Below are positions 44,781-56,700 of a stretch of 64,000 nucleotides of DNA, one piece after another. The translations under genes were made by a program, and so were the position numbers. This DNA is from Lindgomyces ingoldianus (taxonomy: Eukaryota > Ascomycota > Dothideomycetes > Pleosporales > Lindgomycetaceae), in assembly GCF_010093535.1 (NCBI RefSeq), contig NW_022985177.1:104857-168856 (forward strand), given 5' to 3'. Every line of letters starts with the position of its first letter. The stretch's first letter is position 1. The notes under the pieces were generated by a model. That model saw only the letters and a program-made list of their open reading frames with translations, searched no databases and was not told the origin of the DNA.

Positions 44781-47250
44781 CTACCTAAACACCGAGCCGT
44801 GAAAGTGCCAACGATCATGAGCTACCATGGCGAACAACGGCATGATCGCTCCACACTGGTCGCACCGAAAAGTCTCGTTCATGTTGTCTTCTTCGTCGGG
44901 CTCCCAGGTATCCCCCTCTGCAACTTGGTCTTGAGATCGCGTCGGTATGTCCTCAGACCCACCTTCCATTCCCCCTACTGCTTCTACCGCTTGTGTGCCA
45001 GTGCCTCTCTCAGCCAAGTCCAATTCCCTCTTAACTGAATCGGCTTCTTCATCTTCAATCCTCCATTGTTTCAGCACGTTATCCTGTTGCTTAAACATTT
45101 TTGAGATATCTCGGCCCACACCACCCTTCCCACTTGCGGCAGCGACCATGTTCGTTGCCGCAATGTTGACCAAACTCAGATTCCATCCGCTCTTCTCATG
45201 GTGGAGTTTGCGAAACAGCGGAATTAAAGTTTCTGATACCAACCGTTCCGCTAAAGCGTCAGAGTTCTCTTTGAGGCTGAAGATAAAGTTTGGCATGGGG
45301 GACGAACGGGAAATCCGAGCAAACGAACGGCTTCGACTCCCATCATGATTCTGTGGCGTCCGTGGGCGCGTGGAGAGTCGGAGTGTTTTCGGAAACGCAA
45401 GCCAGCGTTTCGCGGCACCATCGGTAAAGGAAGCGCTGAAGGCACTTGCTTCAAGATTTTCCTGGCCTTGATCTTCCTTTTCCTCCAGAAGATCCGCATG
45501 CATTCGTTTTAGTAGACTTATTGCTAATACGCGGAGTTCTTTGGTCACCTCCTCCAATGTATTCAAACGTATGTAGTAACTATCTTCAATGCTAATTTGT
45601 TTAGGCACTTCGCGAGCTTGACCGACTTCAGTGTCGTCACTGCCGTTAATCAAACTCCAGATCTTGACGCCAATCCCATGTGGTGTACTAGGACCTCCGA
45701 GCACCTGTTCCAGCATGTCAACGCTTATGCCTGGGTGATTTCGAACATCGGCGACGAGGACTTTCTCTTTGGTGCCACCGTACATCAAGCCGGTATCAGA
45801 CTCGAGTGGCTTCCCTAAGACATGAGCTCGAAGCTTCTGCGCAAGCTTAAAACCAATCCCGGGTATCTTTCCGATTTCATGTCCATCGATAAACGACGTC
45901 ACGTTATCGAGGTGATCGGTATCAGGGTTAGGAACATACGGCGGCAACAACGTCGTTTGATCGTCAGGCTTATGCAGGCTCCCTACAAGTTTAGACAGAA
46001 GCTTGTTGGTGGACACCCCCACGGTGCAGGTGTAGCCTTTCTGTGAGTGAAGTTGGTGGCGTAGGTGTTCTGCAAGATGGGATCCCAAATGCAATCGGAG
46101 CCGCAGGGCATCCGTGCCAAATTGGGAGGCGTCTACGCAAAGCTTATCATTTGATCCATCCCCATCCGGATAGGTGCGGCCGGCACATTGAGAGGCGTCA
46201 AACGTAAACCCGGCTGTTGGGTCATTTTTGGAGAGACAAAAGAATGAAGTCTCCAGATCATGCTGACTTACAAGCCCGAGATTATAGTCGACGATGTCTG
46301 ACACATCCATAAACACCTATTGTCATGTCAACAAATGTTTGGAGCACTCATGCGTGAAACGGAACGCCAACTGAGGCCAGTCCACCTTCAAGGCTAGCTG
46401 CTAGAATCAAGTAGGCAGCTTACGCGATGCAAGATCTAGGCAGAATTTGCAGTCTTTCTCAAAGCGATTCTTAGTCACGACGGCGAAGTGGGCCAACTGA
46501 GAGCAATATGGAAATAGAATACGAAGACGAGAATGTCTTAGGCCAAAACAGCCGCGGCGGTGTTAAGACATATGGAATCTGCTGACTGAAAAGAAAGGGC
46601 TTACTTGCCTCATCGAACCCAAGTCTTTCTACTTTGGAATTCCAGGAAAAGTTCTTGAGAAAGGCGTAGAGCTCTTTTGAGGCATTCCTAAATCGCGTGA
46701 GATCTTCGCCTAGCACAATTACTACGTCGGGACAAATGCGCTTCGCGTCCGTGATGAGCTGCAGCTTGTGCAGGCCCTGGGCAGGGTCAGCGGTAAAGGC
46801 TGACATCACTCCGTCAAACAACATTGACGGCAGAACAGGATGCGTACTCGTCTGCGCGCCTCGTAGTTGCATGTGACCACAATCTGTTTCTGCTGCACAG
46901 CCAGTGGCACGCTCTTCAGAGCCGGGGTTTCAGCTTCGAATACTGAAGCGTAAAAGCAGTCCTACGGAGAGGGTGACCAGTGACCAGTGAGCAGTCTGCC
47001 GGTGCCGTGACTGATAGATGCACCTACATAGTCCTGCGGTCAGGAGAAAGATAAGACGTTAGCAACGCCCTCGCTGTTAATAAGACCGACAGTCGTGAAA
47101 GATGACGATGTCGGGGATTCTAGCTGCAGGGCAGTGCTGCAGAGCGAGCCTGGCTGGAGGTGCTCACTGCTGACCAAGACATACAAAATGGATGATGATG
47201 GAGTCGAGCTGCCGCTTGATGAGCCTCCTCCTTCGCGGGATGGAGTCCAT
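44781..47250 (-). CDS. poli: Y-family DNA polymerase iota-like (629 aa, 5 exons)
   Basis: Exons 47250-47185, 47033-47028 (6 nt), 46961-46848, 46776-46609 and 46316-44781. All joins are in phase 0 and give 629 residues. The protein begins MDSIPRRRRLIKRQ. The first metal site IIIHF-DY-DCFYAS spans three exons, with catalytic Asp23 in the 6-nt exon. VVTCNYEARRRGLHKLQLI (finger) and VERLGFDE-VFMDVSD (Asp117, Glu118, second metal site) follow. Then come GVSTNKLLSKLVGS and the helix-hairpin IGKIPGIGFKLAQKL, the little finger, and a C-terminal zinc finger of UBZ type (CDQC...HDRWH, about 603-622). The family inserts nucleotides opposite damaged bases in the nucleus. The fourth intron (46317-46608, 292 bp) has a GC donor (GCAAGT). 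Confidence 0.9.
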
Positions 47251-48075
47251 GACAGGCGTGCGCTGAGAGGGCTGTTACAGACAGAGGGAGTCCGAGGGCG
47301 GGAGGGGTGGAGGTGACGATGTTTGGTTTGGAGGGGAGGAAACGGGGGCGTGCGGTGGAGCTGGAGCCTGTAACGCAGCTTCACTCTGGAGCGGAGGGTT
47401 GAAACACGCATGAAGCATGAATCCCAAAACTTAGGGGACCGGCCGAACGCGGCGCGTATTATTGCCAATACTCCACGACCATCACAGCGCTCAGCAAGGT
47501 GGAGAGGGCTCGGACGTCTATTTTGCCACATGCAGGCCAATAATAGCTGCGGGCCAAAAATAACCCCCATTGGCTGGGCTCGGCGGCGCTCAAACGGAGG
47601 CGCTTGCGCAACACGCAGCACACCCATGCCCCTTGAGCGTCCATCTGAACCCTCGGAGCGCTCCTAACTTTCGACACTCACGCTGCAGAAAAATAGCCTC
47701 CAAAGCCAGCATGCCAGTCCCCAAGGCCCGCCGTGCTGGCTCCACGCCTCTATATATCTGCGATTCGCCCCTCGAATCCCCCGAATGCGCCTCCTTGAGC
47801 TGATCGCGCCTCTGCGTACCCGCTTAAGCCCTGGTTCCCACCTGCTTCCACCGTCAGCAGCCGCATCCCCAGAATACGAAGACGCCTGCGCCTGAGTCCT
47901 CAAGACGGCTCCCCTCCCTTCTTATCAGAGCCCACCTCCTGCTCCCGAACGGGCCTGTTACACGGTCACGATCCGCGCCCGCACCGCCAGGCCCATCCGC
48001 ATGATGCTTTCGACTATATCACACTTGATGTCGCCGTCATTCCCCAAGTCGTGTGAACACCTATCGTCCCCCACC
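47251..48075. other. Divergent GC-rich promoter region
   Basis: Lies between the Pol iota start (minus strand) and the Ser-rich gene (plus strand). High G+C keeps several frames open by chance. The reverse frame at 47040-47627 covers the true first exon in the wrong register. No other gene recognised. Confidence 0.45.
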
Positions 48076-49023
48076 ATGTCGCTGGCCATATTACCGCAAC
48101 GGCAGGCCCAAGCCCGCCCTCCCACCACCGCCGAAGTCGCATCCCCGCGACCCAAGCTGCACATCAACACCACCCAGCTACGCACCTTTGGCAAAGGCTC
48201 CACCAGCCTACGGCTCGACACGTTGAGCGCCGTCTCCCCAACAGTGCGCAACACCTTCTCGAATGCCTACGACGTCCCGGCTTCTGCTGCGCCCGCCCTT
48301 GGTCGACCCTCGAAACCGCGACTATCGATAGACAGCTCCTTCTCCGCGCCGCCCAACCCTCAGAGCTCCTCCACCCCAAACTCGGCCTCGACGCTATCGT
48401 CTACACTTACATCCGCTTCCTCCAACGAGTCCGCGACCATTTCGATACCATACAAGCAACCCCACAACGTCACTTCCATCCTATCCAACAGCCCCGCCCG
48501 ACCGTTCATTCCTCGAAAGATGGCGCCCGTCCGTCCTCTCTTCCCTGCAGAGAAGAAGGTGTCGTTCCGCACGCCGCTTGAAGAAGAAATCAAGACTGTG
48601 AAATACACCTTGGCGCATTCAGACCTAGAATCCTCCATCAGTTCGGACTCCACGGTTTCCTCCGTCGAGACCACCGCATACTCAGAACAGGAGTCTTCCA
48701 CCGTTTCGCTATTAATCGAATCCTCCGCTTCGTCATCCCCCAACTTCCCTTCTTCGCCGTCCGTTTCGTCACCATCCGAGCAGTCAAATTCGCCGGCTTT
48801 CTCATCACTAGAAGGATCACCTCGGCCGAGAGGGCCGCGCATAGGGGAGAAGAGGGATTCCTCATCATCAGAGTCTGACAGCGACTCATGTCCGGAGACG
48901 CCCGTTGCAGGTCGCCGGAAGCGAAGAAGAGACTGGAGGTGGACATTGGGGCCGCTACCCGGCTCTGACAAGTCCTCTTCTTCGACTACAAGCGACAGAA
49001 CCACCAGCGAAGACAGCAATTAA
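48076..49023 (+). CDS. Ser-rich conserved fungal protein with KKVSF motif (about 315 aa)
   Basis: Single frame. I chose the ATG at 48076 for its context (CCACCATG). An in-frame ATG at 48001 would add 25 residues. The conserved-looking parts are KLHINTTQLRTFGKGSTSLRLDT, SPTVRNTFSNAYD and AEKKVSFRTPLEEEIKTVKY. The rest is Ser/Thr-rich and disordered, with a basic RRKRRRDWRW patch near the C-terminus that could be a nuclear signal. KKVSF fits the RVxF docking motif for protein phosphatase 1, so a PP1 regulatory role is possible. This is inference from a short motif, and I know no characterised member. Confidence 0.75.
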   Translation: MSLAILPQRQAQARPPTTAEVASPRPKLHINTTQLRTFGKGSTSLRLDTLSAVSPTVRNTFSNAYDVPASAAPALGRPSKPRLSIDSSFSAPPNPQSSSTPNSASTLSSTLTSASSNESATISIPYKQPHNVTSILSNSPARPFIPRKMAPVRPLFPAEKKVSFRTPLEEEIKTVKYTLAHSDLESSISSDSTVSSVETTAYSEQESSTVSLLIESSASSSPNFPSSPSVSSPSEQSNSPAFSSLEGSPRPRGPRIGEKRDSSSSESDSDSCPETPVAGRRKRRRDWRWTLGPLPGSDKSSSSTTSDRTTSEDSN

Positions 49024-50046
49024 TACCAAACTCTGTATTCAGAGTGATCGTCATCATCATTATCACGGCGTTTTGGCGGCATCAATCCATCGACTTTATG
49101 GATAGGAGAGATAGGCGGCTTTTTTGGAAACAGCATTTTCATGGTGTTGTCACATTTATGATACCACGTAGCAAAGAAACGGGGACAGAGTTGGTGGCGC
49201 ATTGATAAACATTTAACATATGTGTGTATATTGTTTTCGCAAATGGAGCATATAGCATCGCATATAGGTACTCAGCTCGAGGGGAGGGGGTTCTTTCAGC
49301 AAGTCTCGAGACACGATCTCACGACATGGGCAGAGCGCATCATAATCGCATTGGATAGCCTAATCAGGAGAAGGGCAAGAATAAATCGGAGAATTTTCTT
49401 GCAATGAATGAAAACCTGTCGAGCTTGCTTCGTGATCTGCAATGGCTTATCTACTTGTGGTGTGAATAGCCGATCCGGCTCAACTCTTAATTGGACCTCT
49501 GCGACTGCTTTGGCGGTGTTACATGCTAATGCTTGTAAGGCATTAACTGGAGTTAATGCCTAATAAGATGCATCGTTCAAAACATGTCGAGCCCTTGTCA
49601 TGGTTTCACTCTTCTGTTTCTTGTGTTCTGTTTTGCATGAAGTTTCGGTTTCGGTTTTAAGGTCGCGAGAAGTGGGAGATCAAACGGAGAATGCCACGCT
49701 TGAGCTCCACTTTCAGTGCACTAGGAGGTTAAAGCAATTATTGACATACGTTGCCACTAAGACGGCATTTGCAACCTTGCGACGCCACTGTGGACGTGGC
49801 TGATGTGCCCATCAGCAGCGCTCGGCTTCCACAGCGGAGACCAACTACATGCTCCGCCGAGCTCCCGGAAGGGTAACGTGTTTTATCAGTAAGCTGCGCG
49901 TCCCACTAAAGTAATAACGTTAGTCTCTAGAAGTACATAAAATGCTTATTGTTAGTAGCTATAAAAACCCCTACTTAGTTCATTTCTAAAACTACTATAA
50001 AAAATAATTACTTTATATAGCATGTTTTATAAGCAAGGAGACTATC
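49024..50046. other. Intergenic, turning AT-rich after about 49860
   Basis: No gene recognised (the frame 49600-49803 has no domain). From about 49900 the sequence becomes AT-rich and RIP-like, marking the edge of the transposon block. Confidence 0.5.
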
Positions 50047-50335
50047 TGTAACGGCGCAGGCAAGACAACGGGTCCGAATGCGGTATGAATCCACTCAGAG
50101 GCATATGGGAGTGCGTGGGGATTCAGAAACCTGGGAATGCTATTGATACCTATAGGCCTTGTACGAAGGATATCAGAAAACTACCGAGCTAGATACGGGG
50201 GAGAGGTGTGACTAAATACTTGGGGGAATAGGGGTAACAGCAGGGGCTAGGGCAGGGTCGGGGCTGATACGAGGAACCTTCGGATATCGGTTCGTCGGGC
50301 AACCCGAGATGGAACGATTCCTGCGAATCGTTACA
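50047..50335. mobile_element. Solo LTR, 289 bp, with 5-bp target duplication
   Basis: Begins TGTAACGGCGCAGG and ends GCGAATCGTTACA, so it has TG...CA ends within a short inverted repeat (TGTAAC...GTTACA). The five bases before it (50042-50046) and after it (50336-50340) are both CTATC. Normal G+C with little sign of RIP, although the flanks are AT-rich. No second copy is seen in the window, so it is read as a solo LTR left by recombination of a full element. Confidence 0.85.
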
Positions 50336-50340
50336 CTATC

Positions 50341-50499
50341 TAAGTAATTCTGCTAAACTTTACCTACTTTTTTACTATAAAGCTTTAAAGTAAAATTGTG
50401 TAGCTATTACTTTATAAGTAGTAGGTTATACTTATAAAACTATTTAATATAGTTTATAGGCCTTTTTTTACTAGTTATTAAGTAGTTGTTAGTTTTTAT
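50341..50499. other. AT-rich RIP-like host sequence
   Basis: Short stretch between the solo LTR and the Gypsy element, very AT-rich, no frames. It ends with TTTAT, the target duplication of the Gypsy element. Confidence 0.5.
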
Positions 50500-50700
50500 T
50501 GTAAAGATGGGATGGTAAGTAGCACGGATAGCACTGAGAGCAAGCTTTTAGAGAAAGATAGGAGTGTATTGTAAGAGAGACGAATTGCTGCCAAGCTTCG
50601 CTTGTCAGGATTCATGCTTATATACGAAGCACAGGTCATACAACCTCTAAACAGGTTAGGTAAGGCCATACTAGCCTGTTCTAGGACATCTGGCCTTACA
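50500..50700 (-). repeat. LTR at the 3' end of the Gypsy element
   Basis: Matches 57793-57992 in the same orientation and 58029-58227 inverted. Ends TGTAA...TTACA. It carries fewer C-to-T changes than the other LTR (for example GGGATGG against AGAATAG near its start). Confidence 0.92.
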
Positions 50701-53700
50701 TTATCCCCCCTTATAGTAGTCCTACAACTTAGAGGATAGAACAGATAACAATAAGCCTAAGTAGCATAAAAAAGTGTTATATAATACTTTAAAAACTTGC
50801 TTCTACCTATTTTAGTTAATTTTATACAAGTTTATTTAAAAATAACCTAGAGTTATTAGGTAAAAGTAAAGTAAAAGTATAAAGTAAAAGTAAAGGTAAA
50901 ATAGCAGTATATCTTACGCTAATAGAGTAGCAGTTAGGACAGTATATATAGAGTCTAACTGTCTTAGAAATCTATTTTCTTTACACTTTTACCCTTTCTA
51001 TAGCTTAGAATTTAGAAGATTTTAAACTTTTTAAGGTAAGTATATTCTAAGCTACTCTAGCGTAATTTAGTGTAAAGGGGTGCTAATAAGCTTTAATAGT
51101 CTTATCTTACTTTACTTACACTTGCCTGTTACTTAATCTGCTCTTAGCTTCTTTCTTTATGCTTAACTTTACTTAACAACTTTAAAATAGACTTTTATAG
51201 CCTACTTTGTTGTAATCTAGCTATAGTTTTTTTTAAAAAAAATTAATTAGCTTCTACTAACATAAACTTACGCTTTAATAACCCTTATATTTAATGCGTT
51301 AACAAAATGTCCTACAAGGGCATTATAAATAAAAGTAGTAGCTGTTATATGCTTATAGACAATAAGTTATGTTATAGCATAAAAAAAAAAAATTAAGTAC
51401 ACTAAGTGTACTTATTACCTTAAATCTAGTAAGAAGTGCTTTAAAGTGTGTATTCTAGCTTTTTCTAGCGTATTTACGCGCAGTCTGTCTAGGCTAACCC
51501 TAGATAGCTCCTTATTACCTTTAAACCTAAATAATAAGCTCTTAAAGACACTATGCTTAATATTTTAGCCTCTGTTAATTTACTTAACCCTGCTTAGTTA
51601 GCATAGGCTAACGTAATAGTTATGTTGTAAGTAAACACTATTATTTAGTTCCTTTAGGTGTAAGTCTTCCTGTTATAGCATAATCTAGCTTAATTAGCCC
51701 TGTTCTAGCTCTTAATAGTTTATAGTAAAAACAAAATCCTATACAACAACTATCTGTACGCGCATAGTAGCGCTATAGGTAAAATTGCTAAGACTAGGGT
51801 TGTTTTTAAGAAGCGCGCCTGCTCTAAAGCTAATATTACTAAGAAAGAGAAGAAAAAGTGTAAGGCACTTAAAAAGAACTCTAATAAGAATAAAGCTATA
51901 ATAACTCTATCTAAGAAAGTAAGTATGTGCTATTCTTAACTATTCTAGCGCTAACTAGCATAATAGAAGAAATATAGTGTTAAAGGTGTCTATGTTACTA
52001 AAGCTAAGCAACATTATTATGTTAATACTACTAAAGCTGCTAATACAGTCCACTACGTCTCTAAAAAGCATAATAAGGCTAATAATATTAAAAATAAGGC
52101 TAGTTAGAATTAAACCTTAGCTAAAAAAAAGTGGCTAACTAGGTATAATAAGAAATATCCTAATAGTTATTCTACTGTTGCAAATTCACTTACAGAGGAC
52201 CTTAATGTCTAATCTAGGGCCCTAATAGCACAATCTAGTGTAATCTGGCGCATTCTATAGTAAAAATAGTTAAGAATGCATAGTATAGTGTAGTTTTAAG
52301 TTTTTTAGCTTAAGCTTTTTTCTTCTTTCTTTAATAAAGTTAAATACTCTTACATTATATCTTTTAGACTTAAAGTGTAACTGTCTTAGTAGTAATAAAT
52401 TAATCTACCTTTAGCTTACTTACTTTATAGCTTTTTTATTCTAAAAATTCTAGAATGTTTTACTAGACTTAAACTCTACTTTTTTTTTACTAGTATAGCT
52501 TATTCTAGGCTAGAATGTTTGTTTCTTCTACATAATAGATTTCCTTAGGTTAAAATAACTCTCTTCTTAACTCTAGTAAGCTATTCTATGCTAGAATAGC
52601 CTTACTTAGTCTAACTAAGAAATCTTAGGTCTAAATAAGCTATATTATCTTTTTATTTCTATAGCGCTATTAAACACCTCTTGTTAAAAAAACCTTAAGT
52701 AAGAAAAAAATAAAGTAAAGGTAGCTATACTTAATCTATTAAGTTACTTTTTTTTTTTTTAAGAAGTTTAACCTAAACTAGCATAATTTAATCTTTTGCT
52801 ATGTATTTCTTTACTTTTCTAGAACACTTTTAATGCATTTAAGCTAATATTAGGTCTAAGTTCTTATAAGTTTTTCTTAGATAAATAACTTTTTTATTTT
52901 ATAAGATATTTTTATACTCTAACTAAGTTTTGTCTTTAGTTAAGTATTTTCTTTACATAGTACACATTATTTCTTATAGCGTGTAGAGTGTTTATAATTA
53001 GTTTTAATTACAACTTAAGACACCCTTTCTAGGTATATAGCTCTAAAAGTAAGACATAGAACACTAGATAAACTTCTCCTAGATTAGGTAGGTCTACTTT
53101 ATACACCTCTGCGCTAATTTAGGCTATAACTTTTTCTAGTTCTAAGAACTTCTAGTCTAACTTCTTTTTTAGCCTTATTAATTTTATGTGTTTATTAAAG
53201 ACTAATACTTTATTTTCTACTTATAGCTGTATATGCTTTTGTTGTTTGTCTACATACTTTTTTTAATACACATTTGCAGTAATAATTTTCTAGTAGCATT
53301 CTAACTGTAAAGCAAGTGCTTTTGCAGCAACTCTGTTTACTATGTGCGATTCCCCCTAACCTAGGGGTTCTCTAGGCCAATCTGGCCCTCTTAGGTTCGC
53401 TCTGTGGTATGCTTAAAAAGGAGTAACTCCTGTAGTTATATGTACACTATTATTATACATAAACTTTGCTATTAGCAACTACATTACCTAATTATCTTAT
53501 TCTAGGCAATAGTAACATCTAAAGTACTGTTCTAGAGTTTAGTTTTGTCTTTTAGTCTACTTATTAGTCTTAGGATAGTAGGCTAATAAAAAAATCCTTT
53601 ATATGCTAAAATAGTAATAAAAACTATCTTAGTACTTTAAGTTTATTATTAGCCCTTAATTAAAAATAATGTTTTTTAAAACTTTATAAAAGTAAATAAC

Positions 53701-56700
53701 TTTTTTTAACTAAACTTTTGCTAGGTCTAAAGCCTCCTAATTAGCTCTAGCTAGCACATAGTAGGCTATCTTAGTAAGACAGTCTACTATTATAAGAATT
53801 GCATTATATACTAACCCTAAGTATTTATAAGGGGGCAGCTGTGTTATAAAATCTATTATAACATCCTGCTAGGGCTTATTAGGCAGTGGCAAAGAGTAAA
53901 GAAGCCTATATAAGTAGTGTTGTAGAGCTACTAATTATCTGCACTTTAGGCAGTTGTTATAGTACACCTTTATATCCTTTTTAAGCCTTTTTTAATTATA
54001 TTAATATATAATCTTTTTAAGCGTCTTTTTTACACTAAAGTGGCCTGCTAATAGGCTGTTGTAGCACTTTTAGAACACTTCTACTTTCTTTTAGTTTATT
54101 ATTAGGGTCTTTCTTTTTATATTAGCTATAGCATGTTATTTTAGCCTATTTTAAGGATAAGTGTCTTTGTTAAGGTTTTCTTTGTCCTTTATTTTACTTT
54201 TAGTGTTTAATAAGTCTATTTTGTTATAGTTTTTTCTAATACTTAACATAAAGTTTTTATTATTATTTTTCTTTAGTTCTTTACTTATAGCTCTTTTAAA
54301 ATCTAGCTGTTTTAGCTTTTATCTTTTTTTAAAGTAGTTCTTAGCTAAGCCTAAAAAATTTTAAGAATGTGTAATAGCTATAACTATTAATTTCTTATTA
54401 TAATCTTATTAATTTAAGAGGTTGCGCATGTTTATTACATACACTGTATTTCTTTTCTAGGAAGGCTGTTGTAACTTCTTAATATAGTTAGGTCTTCTTA
54501 AGGGTTTATCTGCTAGGTTTAGCTTCTCTAAACAGTGCATAATAATAAAATTATATTCTATTATTCTTTTATAAGCTTAGACTTACTAGTAGTTTAAAGT
54601 TTTAGTTTCTATAAACTAGCAAAGATTATTATAGTCTATAAAAAGTTTAAATAGTAGACTTTAAAAGTAATGTTGCTAATATGCTAAACTTTTATTAATA
54701 GTAAGCAACTTCTTGTTATAAGTATTATAATTATACTTAGCTTTACTTATCTTTTTTAAGAAAAAGCTAATTAGCCTTTATTAAGCCTTTTTAGTCTTAT
54801 CTAAGACTAATTAGCTTAAAATGCTATAAATTACACCCCCTAAAGTGTTAACTTTTACCTTAGTTTTCTTATTAGCATTAAAATAAGCTAATATAAAAAC
54901 TTTAAGAAATAAGTTTTAAAGCTTTTAAAAAGCTACTTTACTTTTAGAACTAATATTAAGCTTCTAACTTTTTTCTTACTTTTACTTTTAACTACTCTTT
55001 ACTGCGTCTAGGCCCTTTTAGGTTAGCTTAGTAAAGGGTAGGGTAATTAAAAAGAAGTTAGTAATAAACTACCTATAGTAGTTTATAAACTCTATAAAAA
55101 CATAAATATCTTAAACAGTCTTTAGCATTAGCTACTTCTAGATTATCTTAATTCTTAAAGAGTTAACTTTAACTCCTTCTAGGTAAACTATGTACTCTAG
55201 GTACTTAGTCTTTTATATGTAAAATTTGTACTTACTAAGTTTTAAGAAAAGCTTTGCTTTACATAATTTTTATAGCACTTTTTTAACATAAACAACTTGT
55301 TCCTCTTTTGTGTTAGAATAGACTAGAATATTATTAAGGTATATAATACACGTTACATTAACTAACCCTGCTAGGGCCTAGTTAATATAAGCCTAAAAAG
55401 CTATAAAAGTATTAGTAAGACTAAAAGGCATAACCTAGTACTTAAAATAACTATATTAAGTCTAAAATACTGTCTTCTACTTATCTCCCTTATAAATATG
55501 TAACATATAGTACGCATTATAGATATCTAGCTTTATATACTACTTTACCTTTCTAAGTCTCTTAAGAGATTCTAAGATAAGTAGTAGTAAGTAATAATTT
55601 TTTATTATAATCTAGTTTAAGCCTTTATAATTTATATAAAGCTTTAACCCTTTATTTTTTTTTTATAAATAGGATTAGAGCTTTTATAAAAAACTTAAAC
55701 TTCTAAATTTACTCTTTTTACAAATAATTATTAATATATTTATAAAAATGCTATAACTTATACTTTAATAAGTTATATAGTAGTTAGTAAAAAAGCTTTG
55801 TCCTTTTCTTTAGCTTAATAGCTAGATTTTGTAGGCTATGTAGTAGTACTTCTAATATCTTGTTAGACTTAACTATGTTTATATATTCTTTGTACTCTAG
55901 TCTTAACTTAAGCTCTATAGGTCCTAAAGAATCTTTAGTGTTATTAGACAGCACACTATAGACATAGACATTTATATTAGGACTCTACATAGTTTACTTA
56001 AACTCTGCTGCGTCTTCTAAGGCTACTTTAGTATACTTTAGCACACTATAGTCTTTTACACCTCTAAATAATATATGTCTTATATAAAAGTTTAGCTTTA
56101 GATTAAACTAATTAATCTAAAGTAAACCTAAATATATTAAAGGTCCTTTTAAGTCTATTACTATAAATAGCACTTTATAAGTCTAAACTCTTTTTTAGGA
56201 GTCTATAATCTTTACATTTATAACTATAAAGCTGTAGATAGCAAAGTCTAATTTATTAAGTGCTTTTAGAAAAATACCTAGCAAGGGCTTAATCTTAAGA
56301 TCCTGCTTCTTAGCTATTATAGTAAACAGAATGTTTAATTTAGCTTTTTTATTTACTATAGCCTAAAGGTCTTTTAATAACCTTATGCTTACTATTACTA
56401 ATAATAAGGTTAACTTTTTTAGGTATAATAAGTTTTAAAAGTTTCTAAGCTTTTTTTTATTACTTACTAAAGTAATATAAGCTAAAAGGAAGAAGCTTAG
56501 TTTTTCTAGCTTTACCTTTTTCTTTTTTACTTATTCTTATTAGACTTGTTTTTATTTTTGTCCTTTATAAGATAATCTAAGAAAATATAACCTAGCTGCT
56601 TATAATTCTAGTAAGTAACTTTTATTTTATTAAATTTCTGCCTTTTTTTAGCCTTTTTTTAGCTTAGAGGCTTTTTTTATTTCTTTTTAAGCTTTTTTAG

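Noticed and set aside
47040..47627. 195-codon reverse frame
   Set aside because: It is a shadow in the wrong register over the true first exon and microexon of the polymerase gene.
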